NCBI GenBank assembly: GCA_963664605.1
Contig: OY761536.1
Coordinates: forward strand, 3,782,001 to 3,846,000
Direction of reading: 5' to 3'
From: JAHOYW01 sp963664605
GTDB taxonomy: Bacteria > Verrucomicrobiota > Lentisphaeria > Victivallales > Victivallaceae
DNA: 64,000 nt
Below the pieces are notes generated by a model. The model worked only from the letters and a program-made list of their open reading frames with translations, made no database searches and was not told the DNA's origin. The position numbers and the translations under genes are program-made. Shown here piece after piece: positions 43,795 to 52,611 of the stretch. The first letter of the stretch is position 1. Each line of letters opens with the position of its first letter.

Positions 43795-44766
43795 ATGTTG
43801 AATAAAACTGGAAAATATCTTTTTACTTTTATCATAATTTCATTTATCGCCTCAAATCTTGCTGCCGCCAATATTCGCTACACTAAGGCTTACGGGCACA
43901 ATTATGTTTATCTGCCGGATATAGCAAAATACTACGGCATGTCATATTCCAGCAATAAAGACAAAACAACATTGTTCAGCCAATACTCCCGCCTGAGCTT
44001 TACCGACGACAAAAAAACCTGTTATATAAATGGAATCAAAGTGGATCTACTATTTCCTGCGGTAAAATATAAATCCTATCATTGCATAAGCAGTATGGAT
44101 TTTTTTAAAACCGTTGATCCGATCCTGCGTCACTGGGCGCTCACCAAAAGTTCTCCCAGGACTATTGTAATCGATCCGGGACACGGCGGCAAAGATAAAG
44201 GGGCATCAGGAAGAAGATTTCATGAAAAAAATATAGTTCTATCCATATCCCGGAAAGTCGCGAAACTTTTAAAACATATTGGCTATAAAGTCTATTTGAC
44301 TCGCAATTCCGATGTTTTTATAGACCTGAAAAAACGCCCGGACGTGATTAAGCGGGTTAAAGCTGATATGTTTATTTCCATACACGTTAATAAAGCAGAC
44401 AAAAAAGATGTTTCCGGAATAGAATGTTTTTCCATGACACCGTCCGGAGCAACCTCAACTTACTCACGGAAACCTTCCTCCAGCTCATTTCCAGGAAATA
44501 AGCATGATGCCAACAATATAGCTTTAAGCTATTGGATACAGCGTTCTTTAATCAAGAAAACAAAAGCTGTTGATCGCGGTGTGAAGCACGCACGCTTTAT
44601 GGTTTTAAAAGGGGCTTCCTGCCCATCCGTATTAATTGAAGCCGGTTTTCTGTCCAACGCCAGAGAGGAAAAACTGCTGGGCACAGAGGCCTATCAGTGG
44701 GAAGTTGCGCGCGGCATAGTTCAAGGCATTCTGTTTTATCATTATCAGCTTAAACGTAAAAAATAA
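43795..44766 (+). CDS. N-acetylmuramoyl-L-alanine amidase (amidase_3)
   Basis: Cleaves the bond between muramic acid and the stem peptide in peptidoglycan. The 323-residue protein has a signal peptide (cleavage near ANIRY), a ~90-residue N-terminal domain of the copper-amine-oxidase-N type (YLPDIAKYYGMSYSS, KTCYINGIKVDLLFP) and an amidase_3 domain: IVIDPGHGGKDKGAS (zinc His), FHEKNIVLSIS (Glu), FISIHVNKADKKD (His) and VLIEAGFLSNAREE (catalytic Glu). It acts in the periplasm. It follows thiD by 17 bases. Confidence 0.92.
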   Translation: MLNKTGKYLFTFIIISFIASNLAAANIRYTKAYGHNYVYLPDIAKYYGMSYSSNKDKTTLFSQYSRLSFTDDKKTCYINGIKVDLLFPAVKYKSYHCISSMDFFKTVDPILRHWALTKSSPRTIVIDPGHGGKDKGASGRRFHEKNIVLSISRKVAKLLKHIGYKVYLTRNSDVFIDLKKRPDVIKRVKADMFISIHVNKADKKDVSGIECFSMTPSGATSTYSRKPSSSSFPGNKHDANNIALSYWIQRSLIKKTKAVDRGVKHARFMVLKGASCPSVLIEAGFLSNAREEKLLGTEAYQWEVARGIVQGILFYHYQLKRKK

Positions 44767-44846
44767 TCTTTTTTCGAGCTTGAAACTTATTCATAAACAA
44801 TTAATTTAAAGAAATTTATATATTTAATTAATACGGAGCAAACATT

Positions 44847-46418
44847 ATGTTAGATAAAAGAGAACACTGGAGCAGCAGCCTTGGATTTGTTTTTGCCGCG
44901 GCAGGTTCAGCAATAGGACTGGGCAACATATGGAAATTCCCTTATATAGCCGGCGAAAATGGCGGCGGCGCTTTCGTTTTAGTTTATTTGGCCTGTATCG
45001 TGCTTGTCGGTATGCCGGTAATGCTTTGCGAAATGACCTTGGGGCGCGCTACCCAAAAAAATCCGGTCGGGGCTTTTAAAGCCCTTAGTCCTAAAAATTC
45101 ACATACGGCTAATTTGATTGGGATATGTTTGATTTTTGCCGGACTGGCGCTTTTATGTTTTAAACAATTCGGCTGGTCCGCGGTAATCTGTTTATCAGGA
45201 ATACTGGTTATGTATCGCGGCTGGACCATCGTTGGAGTCCTGTGTGTCATTACCCCCTTTGCTATATTATCTTATTATAGTGTTGTTGGAGGCTGGACGA
45301 TTGCCTATATATACAAGAGCTTTGCTCAAGAACTGGATGTTAAAACAGTAAACGCCGCCGGAAACATCTTTGATGCTTTTATTAAAAATACAGGAGCAAT
45401 GGTTAGTCTCTACATGGCTTTTGTGCTGCTTTGCTCATTAATTGTCTGGAGTGGAATCAAGAACGGTATTGAGCGTTGGGCAAAAATACTTATGCCTTTA
45501 TTATTTATTTTGTTGATTGTAATAATGTTACGCGGATTGAGCCTGCCAGGCGCGATGAAAGGAGTCTCATTTTTTCTAAAACCTGACTTCACAAAGCTTA
45601 CAGGCAATGCAGTACTGGAAGCTCTCGGACATGCTTTTTTCACTTTGAGCCTCGGTATGGGGGCGGTAATTACCTACAGCAGTTATATTTCTCGCGAACA
45701 AAATATTTTTCTTTCATCTTTAGCAGTCGTCTTTTTAGATACTCTGGTTGCTATTCTCGCTGGTCTCGCAATCTTTTCATCTGTTTTTGCAATGGGCTTT
45801 GACCCTTCCGCCGGCCCCAGTCTGGTATTCAAGGTTCTGCCTGTTGTATTCAATAAAATGCCTTTAGGCTGGTTATGGGCAGGACTGTTTTTTGTTCTGC
45901 TCTGCATAGCTGCATTAACTTCCGGTGTAAGTTTGCTGGAAGTCGCCGTAGCATATTTTATTGACGAACGCAAATGGAGCCGTCATAAAGCAGTACTGGT
46001 ATGTACCACAGGAATAATCATCACCGGTCTTTTGTCAGCAGTCAGCATCACAAACTGGGATAATCTGCAATGGCTTCATCGCTGGCTGGTCACGGCTTTC
46101 AATATAGACTCTCCGAACTTTTTCAGCACTATAGATAATTTGTCTTCTAACTGGTTCCTTCCGTTGGGAGGTTTGGGGATTTCGCTTTTCGTAGGCTGGA
46201 TCTGGGGCACAAGAAAAGCAGTTAAAGAGATTCGTTATGGTTCAAGCAACTTTGCGGATGTACATCTAATTGCGTTAATGGCGGGCCTGAAAGATGATCC
46301 AAGCCATAATGACGAACGTCATCATGTCTTAACTCTAGCGTCTCTCTGGGGAATCTTTATTCGATTTGTCGCTCCTATCGCGATAACTATTGCCTTCTTT
46401 TGGATGAACATAAAATAA
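44847..46418 (+). CDS. Neurotransmitter:sodium symporter family transporter
   Basis: A 523-residue inner-membrane transporter with 11-12 helices. The first helix is the family signature FAAAGSAIGLGNIWKFPYIA with GENGGGAFVLVYL, whose unwound segment binds Na+ and substrate; GMPVMLCEMTLGRA ends TM2. Later LGHAFFTLSLGMGAVITYSS is the unwound TM6. Family members import amino acids or related amines with sodium. Substrate not determinable from sequence. An AT-rich spacer of 80 bases precedes it, and the MFS gene follows by 21 bases. Confidence 0.92.
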   Translation: MLDKREHWSSSLGFVFAAAGSAIGLGNIWKFPYIAGENGGGAFVLVYLACIVLVGMPVMLCEMTLGRATQKNPVGAFKALSPKNSHTANLIGICLIFAGLALLCFKQFGWSAVICLSGILVMYRGWTIVGVLCVITPFAILSYYSVVGGWTIAYIYKSFAQELDVKTVNAAGNIFDAFIKNTGAMVSLYMAFVLLCSLIVWSGIKNGIERWAKILMPLLFILLIVIMLRGLSLPGAMKGVSFFLKPDFTKLTGNAVLEALGHAFFTLSLGMGAVITYSSYISREQNIFLSSLAVVFLDTLVAILAGLAIFSSVFAMGFDPSAGPSLVFKVLPVVFNKMPLGWLWAGLFFVLLCIAALTSGVSLLEVAVAYFIDERKWSRHKAVLVCTTGIIITGLLSAVSITNWDNLQWLHRWLVTAFNIDSPNFFSTIDNLSSNWFLPLGGLGISLFVGWIWGTRKAVKEIRYGSSNFADVHLIALMAGLKDDPSHNDERHHVLTLASLWGIFIRFVAPIAITIAFFWMNIK

Positions 46419-46439
46419 TCCCATTTACCGGAGACTTTA

Positions 46440-47621
46440 ATGCTGCGTTTTTTGATTTTCTTCTTCCCCGCACTGGTGGATGTTGTTATCGGCACCCTTA
46501 TTTTTATAACCAACCTTCGTCTCGTCTACAGCGGGGCAGATGCTTCTGAATGCGCGCTTCCTCCTGTCGCCTGGGCTCTTGGGCATTCATTCTTTTCATT
46601 CTTCATAGGAAAGATCAATAATTCTCATCGCGCCCCGGTGTTGATAAACATCGGCTGCGGCATAATGGCAGCTGGTTCATTACTGTTAATATTTTTTAAT
46701 GATCCGCAAATACAGTTTTACTGGGCTTTTATCGTCGGAATGGGAAGCGCATTCTTCTTCTGTTCGTTTCAAGTATTCATGAAAGCTTCTGATAAAGATG
46801 TACATGCCGGCGTTGCGCGTTCCACAGCAATGTATGGTTTTGCCTGGAGCTGCGGCATAGCAAGCGGACCGTTTATAGCTTCCTTTATCTGGGGATATTT
46901 GTTCCCTGAAAACGGCTGGAAATATTGTTATATAATCAGTATCATCTTCGCCCTTTGTGTTGCTGCTGCCACCTGGCCTCTCAAGCGTTATATCGAACGA
47001 TTGCATAAACTACCGCTTGAACCCGCTACAGAAACTAAATCAAAAGTGGATTATTCCAGATTGCCTGATCTGGTATGGCTGGGATGGTTGACCGCCGGTG
47101 TTGGTTGTCTGGCTGTTTCTATAATTCGTTCCTTATTTCCTTACAAGGCTGCTATTTTAGATGTATCCAAGCAGGATTTAGGTTATATAATGGCTTTAGT
47201 ATCTTATTCTCAGGGCTTCTTTTCCTTACTATTAGTCAGAAGTCGCTACTGGATGTATAAAATCATTCCGATAATGTTATTTTCTTTTTGCGGAGTAATT
47301 GGAATGGTATTGTTCTGGTGCGGTACAAGCGCCTGGGCATTTTACCTGGGAGCTTTTATCTTCGGAATCTACTCCAGCGCATTCTTCTTTTATCTGGTAT
47401 TTCATTCTCTGGTACACCCGGAAAAAAGCGGTAAATATGTAGCATGGAATGAAGTTATAGTCGGAATTACCGGAATTGTTGCTCCAATGGCTGGCGGATT
47501 TCTGGTAGACCAGACTGGAAACCGTGGCCTCCCCTTTATTATCGCGGCAATATTAATAGTTTCTTTGATATTGGTACAGATTTTTACCCTGCGGAAAATC
47601 AATCCTGAACTGCTTAAATGA
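46440..47621 (+). CDS. Major facilitator superfamily transporter
   Basis: A 393-residue membrane protein with about 12 helices and the two-bundle MFS layout. It has FLIFFFPALVDVVIGTLIFI at the start, IGCGIMAAGSLLLIFF, FGIYSSAFFFYLVFHSL, and GIVAPMAGGFLVDQTGNRG near the end, a segment common in MFS exporters and nutrient carriers. The long loop between the halves lies near residues 180-210. The substrate is unknown. It is 21 bases after the NSS transporter, in the same direction, suggesting a shared transcript. A tRNA gene follows 137 bases later. Confidence 0.85.
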   Translation: MLRFLIFFFPALVDVVIGTLIFITNLRLVYSGADASECALPPVAWALGHSFFSFFIGKINNSHRAPVLINIGCGIMAAGSLLLIFFNDPQIQFYWAFIVGMGSAFFFCSFQVFMKASDKDVHAGVARSTAMYGFAWSCGIASGPFIASFIWGYLFPENGWKYCYIISIIFALCVAAATWPLKRYIERLHKLPLEPATETKSKVDYSRLPDLVWLGWLTAGVGCLAVSIIRSLFPYKAAILDVSKQDLGYIMALVSYSQGFFSLLLVRSRYWMYKIIPIMLFSFCGVIGMVLFWCGTSAWAFYLGAFIFGIYSSAFFFYLVFHSLVHPEKSGKYVAWNEVIVGITGIVAPMAGGFLVDQTGNRGLPFIIAAILIVSLILVQIFTLRKINPELLK

Positions 47622-47727
47622 AGAAACTTCAGTAAAAATTATTGAATTTTCTGAAAAAATCAAAAAATATATATAATTTTTTATTTCTGCTCTTGTAAAT
47701 CTTTTTTTGCGTAGTATGTTTACCGCT

Positions 47728-47759
47728 CACTTGAAAAAGTGGAACTCACTTAAAAAGTG
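47728..47759 (+). repeat. Two tandem small hairpins before tRNA-Asp
   Basis: CACTT-loop-AAGTG occurs twice (47728-47741 and 47747-47759) at a 19-base interval. The second hairpin ends on the first base of the tRNA. A weak promoter (TTGTAA at 47693-47698, 16-base spacer, TATGTT) lies just before. They may guide 5' processing of the transcript. Confidence 0.5.
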
Positions 47760-47835
47760 GGGGCGTAGCTCAATTGGTTAGAGTGCCACCCTGTCACGGT
47801 GGATGTTGCGGGTTCGAGTCCCGTCGCTCCCGCCA
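47759..47835 (+). tRNA. tRNA-Asp (anticodon GTC)
   Basis: A complete cloverleaf of 77 bases including an encoded CCA. The acceptor stem GGGGGCG pairs with CGCTCCC (one G-T), the anticodon stem CCACC/GGTGG frames loop CTGTCAC with anticodon GTC (47793-47795), and the T-arm has GGTTCGAGTCC. The discriminator base is G, normal for Asp. No integrase or attachment duplicate was seen near its 3' end. Confidence 0.97.
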
Positions 47836-48050
47836 TTTTTGTATCCCAAGCATACAGTTAAAGCAAATAAAAATTTATCGATTTTACTACCCCTTATTTA
47901 TGAATTACTATGTTCATATACTTTTTTCCCAATCCTGAATAAATTTCATCCTGGGATGTCCAAGTTTTCCTTGTTGATAATAATGTTGCAACTCCACCTA
48001 CAGCGTTTTGTGTCTAAAAATATTCAAACACAGAAAATGCACACCTTTTC

Positions 48051-49973
48051 CTATCTTACCATAAGCAGGAGATATTCGCCGCCGCCCCAGATTATAGAGA
48101 GTTTTTTATTGTGCACCAGATACTTTATCTGACCGATCAATTTCTTTTTCTTCTTTAAATATTCACCGCCAAGCTCATCAGGATTCCTGATACTGCCGCC
48201 TAGAAGTACATATTGAATCTTATTTTTTATAAGGGAATTATAAAAAAGCCAGGGAGTCTCAGCCGGAGGAGTATTATATTTCTCTTGCAAATATGGAGTA
48301 CCGATGACATAAGGCCGCGGACAATATAGGCCGCGGCGCTCATAAAGCAGCATTATTCTGCTATTTGGAAGCGTTTTAACAGCAATTGCAGCCATTGATT
48401 CAATATATCCAGGATCTTGCACGGCAGCCTTTAAGAATTCTTCTGTATGTCCCGGTAAATAGCGTAAACCGCGCCAGGCTATATAAAAATGCCTAACCGC
48501 CATCCAATTTGAACTTCCAATGCAATATCCTTTTGCCGGGGGATATAAAAAACATCCTGTCCAAAGCAATATCAAAATTATTATAGAATTTTTCCGCCAT
48601 TTATACTCAAGCTTCCTGATTCCATGAAGAGACGCCAGTAAAACTAAAAATAGCAACGGCTGTAAGAAACGGGTCTGCTGGGAAGTCATAAACCAGAAAA
48701 TATAGTAAAAAATTATAGTTGCCGGCAAATAAATTTTTACTTTTAAAAATACTTTCCCTCCCCCCCATAAATTACGCAGCCACCATATCCCAAGAATAAT
48801 AAAAGCAATAAACGGCCATCCCAGAATCATTCCATCAAAAGACTTGTTGTCAAAAGCAATAAGGATAAATACGGTAAAAAATCCAAGAATACTGCGCAGG
48901 CCGAAATGTGCGTTTCCTGTCAAATACCAATACTTAGAAACCAAAGCTCCAGCTTCGCTTTCACAAAACCATGAAGCCAGAAACGGGTAGAACGGGTTAC
49001 CGGTCAATATCCAGGGGCGCAGATAAAACGGCAATGCTATGCAAATTCCGCCTAAAGTAAAATATATTAACAGTGTCTTGAATTTGGAAGCAAAATTTCT
49101 TTGCCATCTGGAGCATAAAAATATGAAAACTATTGCCGCAACTCCAATCCCTGTCAGTTTTGTTGCAACGATTCCTCCCGAAAGCATACCGCAAAGAAAA
49201 ATACTTTTCCAGGATTTTTCAGTTTCCTGTATAAGCAGCAAGGCTGCCAGCATATTAAACATAATAAATATTTCCACATAAGTGGAGCGCATCATATTTA
49301 CAACCAATGGACTGGCTATAAACATAAAAGTCATAAACAAAACAACAAAACGCTTTCCATAAGGTCTTAAATAAGTGTGGATAGCGATAAACAAAAACAA
49401 ATAACTTATCCAAACCAGCAATCTTGGAAATAAAATTCCGCCGTTTTGGCATCCCAGTCGAAATAACAACTGCGGCAAAGCAGGAAAACCAGAAAAAGCA
49501 TTATCCCTGAAAACAGTCAGAGAACCAGCATTGATCCAACGAAAAGGCAAAGCAATATGATAAGTTAATTCATCCCAAACATATGGAACACATAAAGCTG
49601 ACCCCAAAGTAAAAAGCGCAACTCCAATTAAAATAATACTAAAAACAGTATTTTTGCGAAGAAAGGCCAGATTATCCTTAACTACTGAAGATATATTAAA
49701 ACAGCCGCAAAAGGCAAGTACGGATAATAATATCCAGATACTGGTCGAGTTTAAAAGTCCGGCAGCACCCAGAATAAGCGTCAGCAGAGCCAATAAATTA
49801 AATCCAAGCGCAACATTAATAACCAGCCCTGAAACAGCCCTCCTGAAATGGATATTAAGGAGGTAATGGTTGAATAAATATCCAGCCCCATAAGATGCCC
49901 AGACAAATAAAGCAAGCATAAATAAACTGAAATATATATTATTATACATATTATCAAGAAAGGTATGCATCAT
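48051..49973 (-). CDS. GT-C membrane glycosyltransferase (family 39-like)
   Basis: A 640-residue membrane protein with about 12 helices. The periplasmic loop motif VWDELTYHIALPFRW, with adjacent Asp and Glu, matches the catalytic site of GT-C enzymes such as PMT/ArnT, which move sugars from polyprenyl phosphate. RSTYVEIFIMFNMLAALLL follows in the usual place. The C-terminal ~150 residues (after LYPPAKGYCIG) are a soluble domain. The ATG overlaps the stop of the O-antigen-ligase-like gene (ATGA), so both are translated as a pair. Acceptor unknown: protein, lipid or polysaccharide. Confidence 0.8.
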   Translation of the reverse strand: MMHTFLDNMYNNIYFSLFMLALFVWASYGAGYLFNHYLLNIHFRRAVSGLVINVALGFNLLALLTLILGAAGLLNSTSIWILLSVLAFCGCFNISSVVKDNLAFLRKNTVFSIILIGVALFTLGSALCVPYVWDELTYHIALPFRWINAGSLTVFRDNAFSGFPALPQLLFRLGCQNGGILFPRLLVWISYLFLFIAIHTYLRPYGKRFVVLFMTFMFIASPLVVNMMRSTYVEIFIMFNMLAALLLIQETEKSWKSIFLCGMLSGGIVATKLTGIGVAAIVFIFLCSRWQRNFASKFKTLLIYFTLGGICIALPFYLRPWILTGNPFYPFLASWFCESEAGALVSKYWYLTGNAHFGLRSILGFFTVFILIAFDNKSFDGMILGWPFIAFIILGIWWLRNLWGGGKVFLKVKIYLPATIIFYYIFWFMTSQQTRFLQPLLFLVLLASLHGIRKLEYKWRKNSIIILILLWTGCFLYPPAKGYCIGSSNWMAVRHFYIAWRGLRYLPGHTEEFLKAAVQDPGYIESMAAIAVKTLPNSRIMLLYERRGLYCPRPYVIGTPYLQEKYNTPPAETPWLFYNSLIKNKIQYVLLGGSIRNPDELGGEYLKKKKKLIGQIKYLVHNKKLSIIWGGGEYLLLMVR

Positions 49974-51769
49974 TTGTCCTTAAGATACTTGAACCTTAAA
50001 TCTTTACCTGGATCTTTCAATAGCTCCGGAACTATTTCTTCACTAAATCCTTTCATTTTCAAAAGATTTTTAAAATGGGCGTCAATAGCATCTGCCTGCA
50101 GCTTTTTGCCTAATTTATTCAAGACAAGCCGATAGTAATATAAATTAACGCAGGATAAAGGGAAATTATCCTGTTCCTTAGCAAAATACAACAAAGATTC
50201 CGACATCCTTCCAGACGCTGCTAAAGCTTTAGCTCTCAATAAATTATTATGTTCATAATTTTCGAATCCTAGAGAATTTAACTGATCCAAAAATTTTAAG
50301 CAATCCTGGGGGTTTTTAAAATCATACAAGGATATCATTGCCGCCAGATATGTGTTTTGCGGACTCATCATAGCAGCAATGCTTTTCTCCGTCGCCGAAA
50401 ATGCCGCCGCGACCTTTTTTTGTTCAGTCAACATTTTTGCCCTGCGGTAATGTAGCGTTCCCATAAAATTAGAATACAGATAACTAGCCAGAATAATCAA
50501 TAAACCAATACCGGAAATATAACAAAGCCATATTATAGATTTATTAATTTCCAGTTTTTGTCTCTTTGAATCATCAAGCGCACGCCCCAGAAGAATACCT
50601 AAAACTATCAGGAAGATGCATCCTAACGGCCAACTCACAACAACAATATCAAGCATTGAATGGACAAATAATAAAATAAAAATAAACAGATATAATTTTA
50701 GTTCCAGATTACCTTTGCCGACAGCCTGGCGCAAATTTTTACCGACAGCATAAAAAAGCACACTGCACCATGCAATAAAAGCAGGAATTCCCATCGTTGC
50801 GGCAAAGTACAGAAAATGATTATGAGCGTGATTATGACGAATTGAAACAAGAATTCCCCAATAATAACCTATTGGAATACATGGAGCATAACAGGATTCA
50901 AATGTATCAGGCCCGCATCCAAGCCACGGTTTTTGAGCTATCAAGTCGAGCGCGGCCTCCCATAATAATAAACGCTGATCATTTTTTAAATAAATAAACA
51001 CGCGTTCTCTAACTAAATACAGGAAAACAATTCCCAATACGATAAACAATACTCCGAGCCTTAACCAGTAGACCTGAGGAATCTTTTTCCAATAACGTAA
51101 TATAAACATACTTCCACAGGCTATTACCAAACCTAGAATAGCAGCCTTTGATTTACAGTAATACAATAGGACAACAGCGGAAATCAACAGAAATACGATT
51201 ATAGATAATGAAATTTTATAGTGCCTGCGACGCAAACATTTGTATATTATAAAACATATAAATGGTACGCTTACGGCAATTAATGAGGCATTCCAGTTCC
51301 AATTACCCGGGATTCCGACTGGCATACGCTTAAAAATAAATTCTTGAGACGTTTGGACTAATGTAGCAAATCCTAAAACCATCAGAAAAAAAGGTAAATA
51401 CTTTTCTACTTCACGACGATTTACCGCGCAGAATAAAGGGATAGCTATCCAATAAATGGAACTCCACAAATAATTGAGATGCCCGGGGTAACAAACAAAT
51501 AACTGGATGAGAGAGATAAGCGTAATAAAAGCAAAGGCCGCGGCAACCAATCTTGCCGTACGGGAAGAAAAAAAATCAAGCAAAGATTTTGCTTTAAACA
51601 GTAGCAGGGAACAACATAAAAGAGAAATAGAAGCAGGCGTAAATAAGTTAAGCTCTCCCCAATATACTAAACGCCCCATAAAAAGACGAGGCCATACTAA
51701 AGGATAAAACAATAATGCGCAAATATAAAAACTTAATACCAGCCAATCATTTTTCCTGAAAATGGTCAT
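49970..51769 (-). CDS. O-antigen ligase/polymerase-like membrane protein
   Basis: A 599-residue protein with about 11 membrane helices and a soluble C-terminal ~170 residues with TPR-like helices. The conserved loop WLGCGPDTFESCYAPCIP with SIRHNHAHNHFLYFAATMG (the H-N-x-x-x-x-x-L segment) is typical of the O-antigen ligase/WzyC superfamily. Such proteins join or polymerise sugar chains, or attach them to lipid A or protein, in the periplasm. AGGAG lies twelve bases upstream of the ATG. It is followed by the GT-C gene with a four-base overlap. Confidence 0.8.
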   Translation of the reverse strand: MTIFRKNDWLVLSFYICALLFYPLVWPRLFMGRLVYWGELNLFTPASISLLCCSLLLFKAKSLLDFFSSRTARLVAAAFAFITLISLIQLFVCYPGHLNYLWSSIYWIAIPLFCAVNRREVEKYLPFFLMVLGFATLVQTSQEFIFKRMPVGIPGNWNWNASLIAVSVPFICFIIYKCLRRRHYKISLSIIVFLLISAVVLLYYCKSKAAILGLVIACGSMFILRYWKKIPQVYWLRLGVLFIVLGIVFLYLVRERVFIYLKNDQRLLLWEAALDLIAQKPWLGCGPDTFESCYAPCIPIGYYWGILVSIRHNHAHNHFLYFAATMGIPAFIAWCSVLFYAVGKNLRQAVGKGNLELKLYLFIFILLFVHSMLDIVVVSWPLGCIFLIVLGILLGRALDDSKRQKLEINKSIIWLCYISGIGLLIILASYLYSNFMGTLHYRRAKMLTEQKKVAAAFSATEKSIAAMMSPQNTYLAAMISLYDFKNPQDCLKFLDQLNSLGFENYEHNNLLRAKALAASGRMSESLLYFAKEQDNFPLSCVNLYYYRLVLNKLGKKLQADAIDAHFKNLLKMKGFSEEIVPELLKDPGKDLRFKYLKDK

Positions 51770-51797
51770 TTCAAAAACATTCTCCTATAACAACAAA

Positions 51798-51821
51798 AAA
51801 AGGAGACCGAAGTCTCCTTTT
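51798..51821. terminator. Terminator with UUCG tetraloop after the pseudopilin gene
   Basis: A perfect 10-bp stem (51798-51807 with 51812-51821). On the minus strand the loop reads C(TTCG)G, the extra-stable tetraloop, and is followed by a run of T. It lies 29 bases past the pseudopilin stop. The plus-strand side also has a T-run. Confidence 0.9.
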
Positions 51822-51849
51822 TTAAGCATTAAATCATAAGATTTAATTA

Positions 51850-52398
51850 TTATTGAGCAGGAGTCATAGTTTGGTTAACACCACTATTGGCAAACCAATC
51901 TGCAGTTGGGAATCCTTTTACGTGTCCGTCTAAGAACAGAACGTTACCATACTCACTATGGTTAGTTGCAGCGCCATTATGCGCATCTTCGCCGCCATCA
52001 CCACGGTCGCAAGAAAGAGCTGAGTCAGCGTTACCGAAACGATCAGAAGAACCTTCCATCATTCCATAAGCAACAGCATAATCACATTCTGCCGCAGTTC
52101 CATAACCTATTGCGTCAGTTCCTGAACCTTTAGTAGTAACAGTAGAAGGACAGTTGTAGATGCCATAATCAGTCAGATAGTCACTGCTACGCAACTTGTC
52201 AATGTCATCCGGGAAATTATCAGCATAGTCCATGCAATACTGCTTCATAGACAGACCAATCTGTTTCAGGTTAGAAGTACAAGAAATACGACGGGCTTTT
52301 TCACGAGCCTGATTCAATGCCGGTAAAAGCATTCCAGCGAGGATAGCGATGATCGCGATCACGACGAGGAGTTCGATAAGTGTGAACTTACGTTTCAT
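51850..52398 (-). CDS. Type II/IV pseudopilin, H-X9-DG type
   Basis: A 182-residue pseudopilin. After the basic leader MKRK comes FTLIELLVVIAIIAILAGML, the prepilin cleavage site and N-terminal helix (Glu at +5 after the cleaved bond). The globular part ends with HSEYGNVLFLDGHVKGFP, the conserved H-X9-DG region of DUF1559-like proteins, which are very numerous in Lentisphaerota and Planctomycetes. AAAGGAG lies before the ATG. It is monocistronic with a terminator behind it; TTGACA near 52465 on the minus strand may belong to its promoter. No secretion or pilus machinery is nearby. Confidence 0.92.
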   Translation of the reverse strand: MKRKFTLIELLVVIAIIAILAGMLLPALNQAREKARRISCTSNLKQIGLSMKQYCMDYADNFPDDIDKLRSSDYLTDYGIYNCPSTVTTKGSGTDAIGYGTAAECDYAVAYGMMEGSSDRFGNADSALSCDRGDGGEDAHNGAATNHSEYGNVLFLDGHVKGFPTADWFANSGVNQTMTPAQ

Positions 52399-52611
52399 TT
52401 TTTCTCTCCTTTAGAGATTTGTTATTTACGAATTACGTGTTTAAATTGATTTTATTAACCCCATGTCAACAAAAACTTTTTCAAACACACTATTTTATGC
52501 CCTAAAAGATAGCATAAAAAAATCTTCAATGCAAGAGTATTCATAACAAATATATATAAATTATCGTTTTTTTTAAAGATTATAAAGAAAACAGCATTTT
52601 GTCAGAAATTT

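Noticed and set aside
47759..47835. tRNA-Asp as an integration site
   Set aside because: No duplicated 3' tRNA segment, integrase or island-type genes were found on either side.
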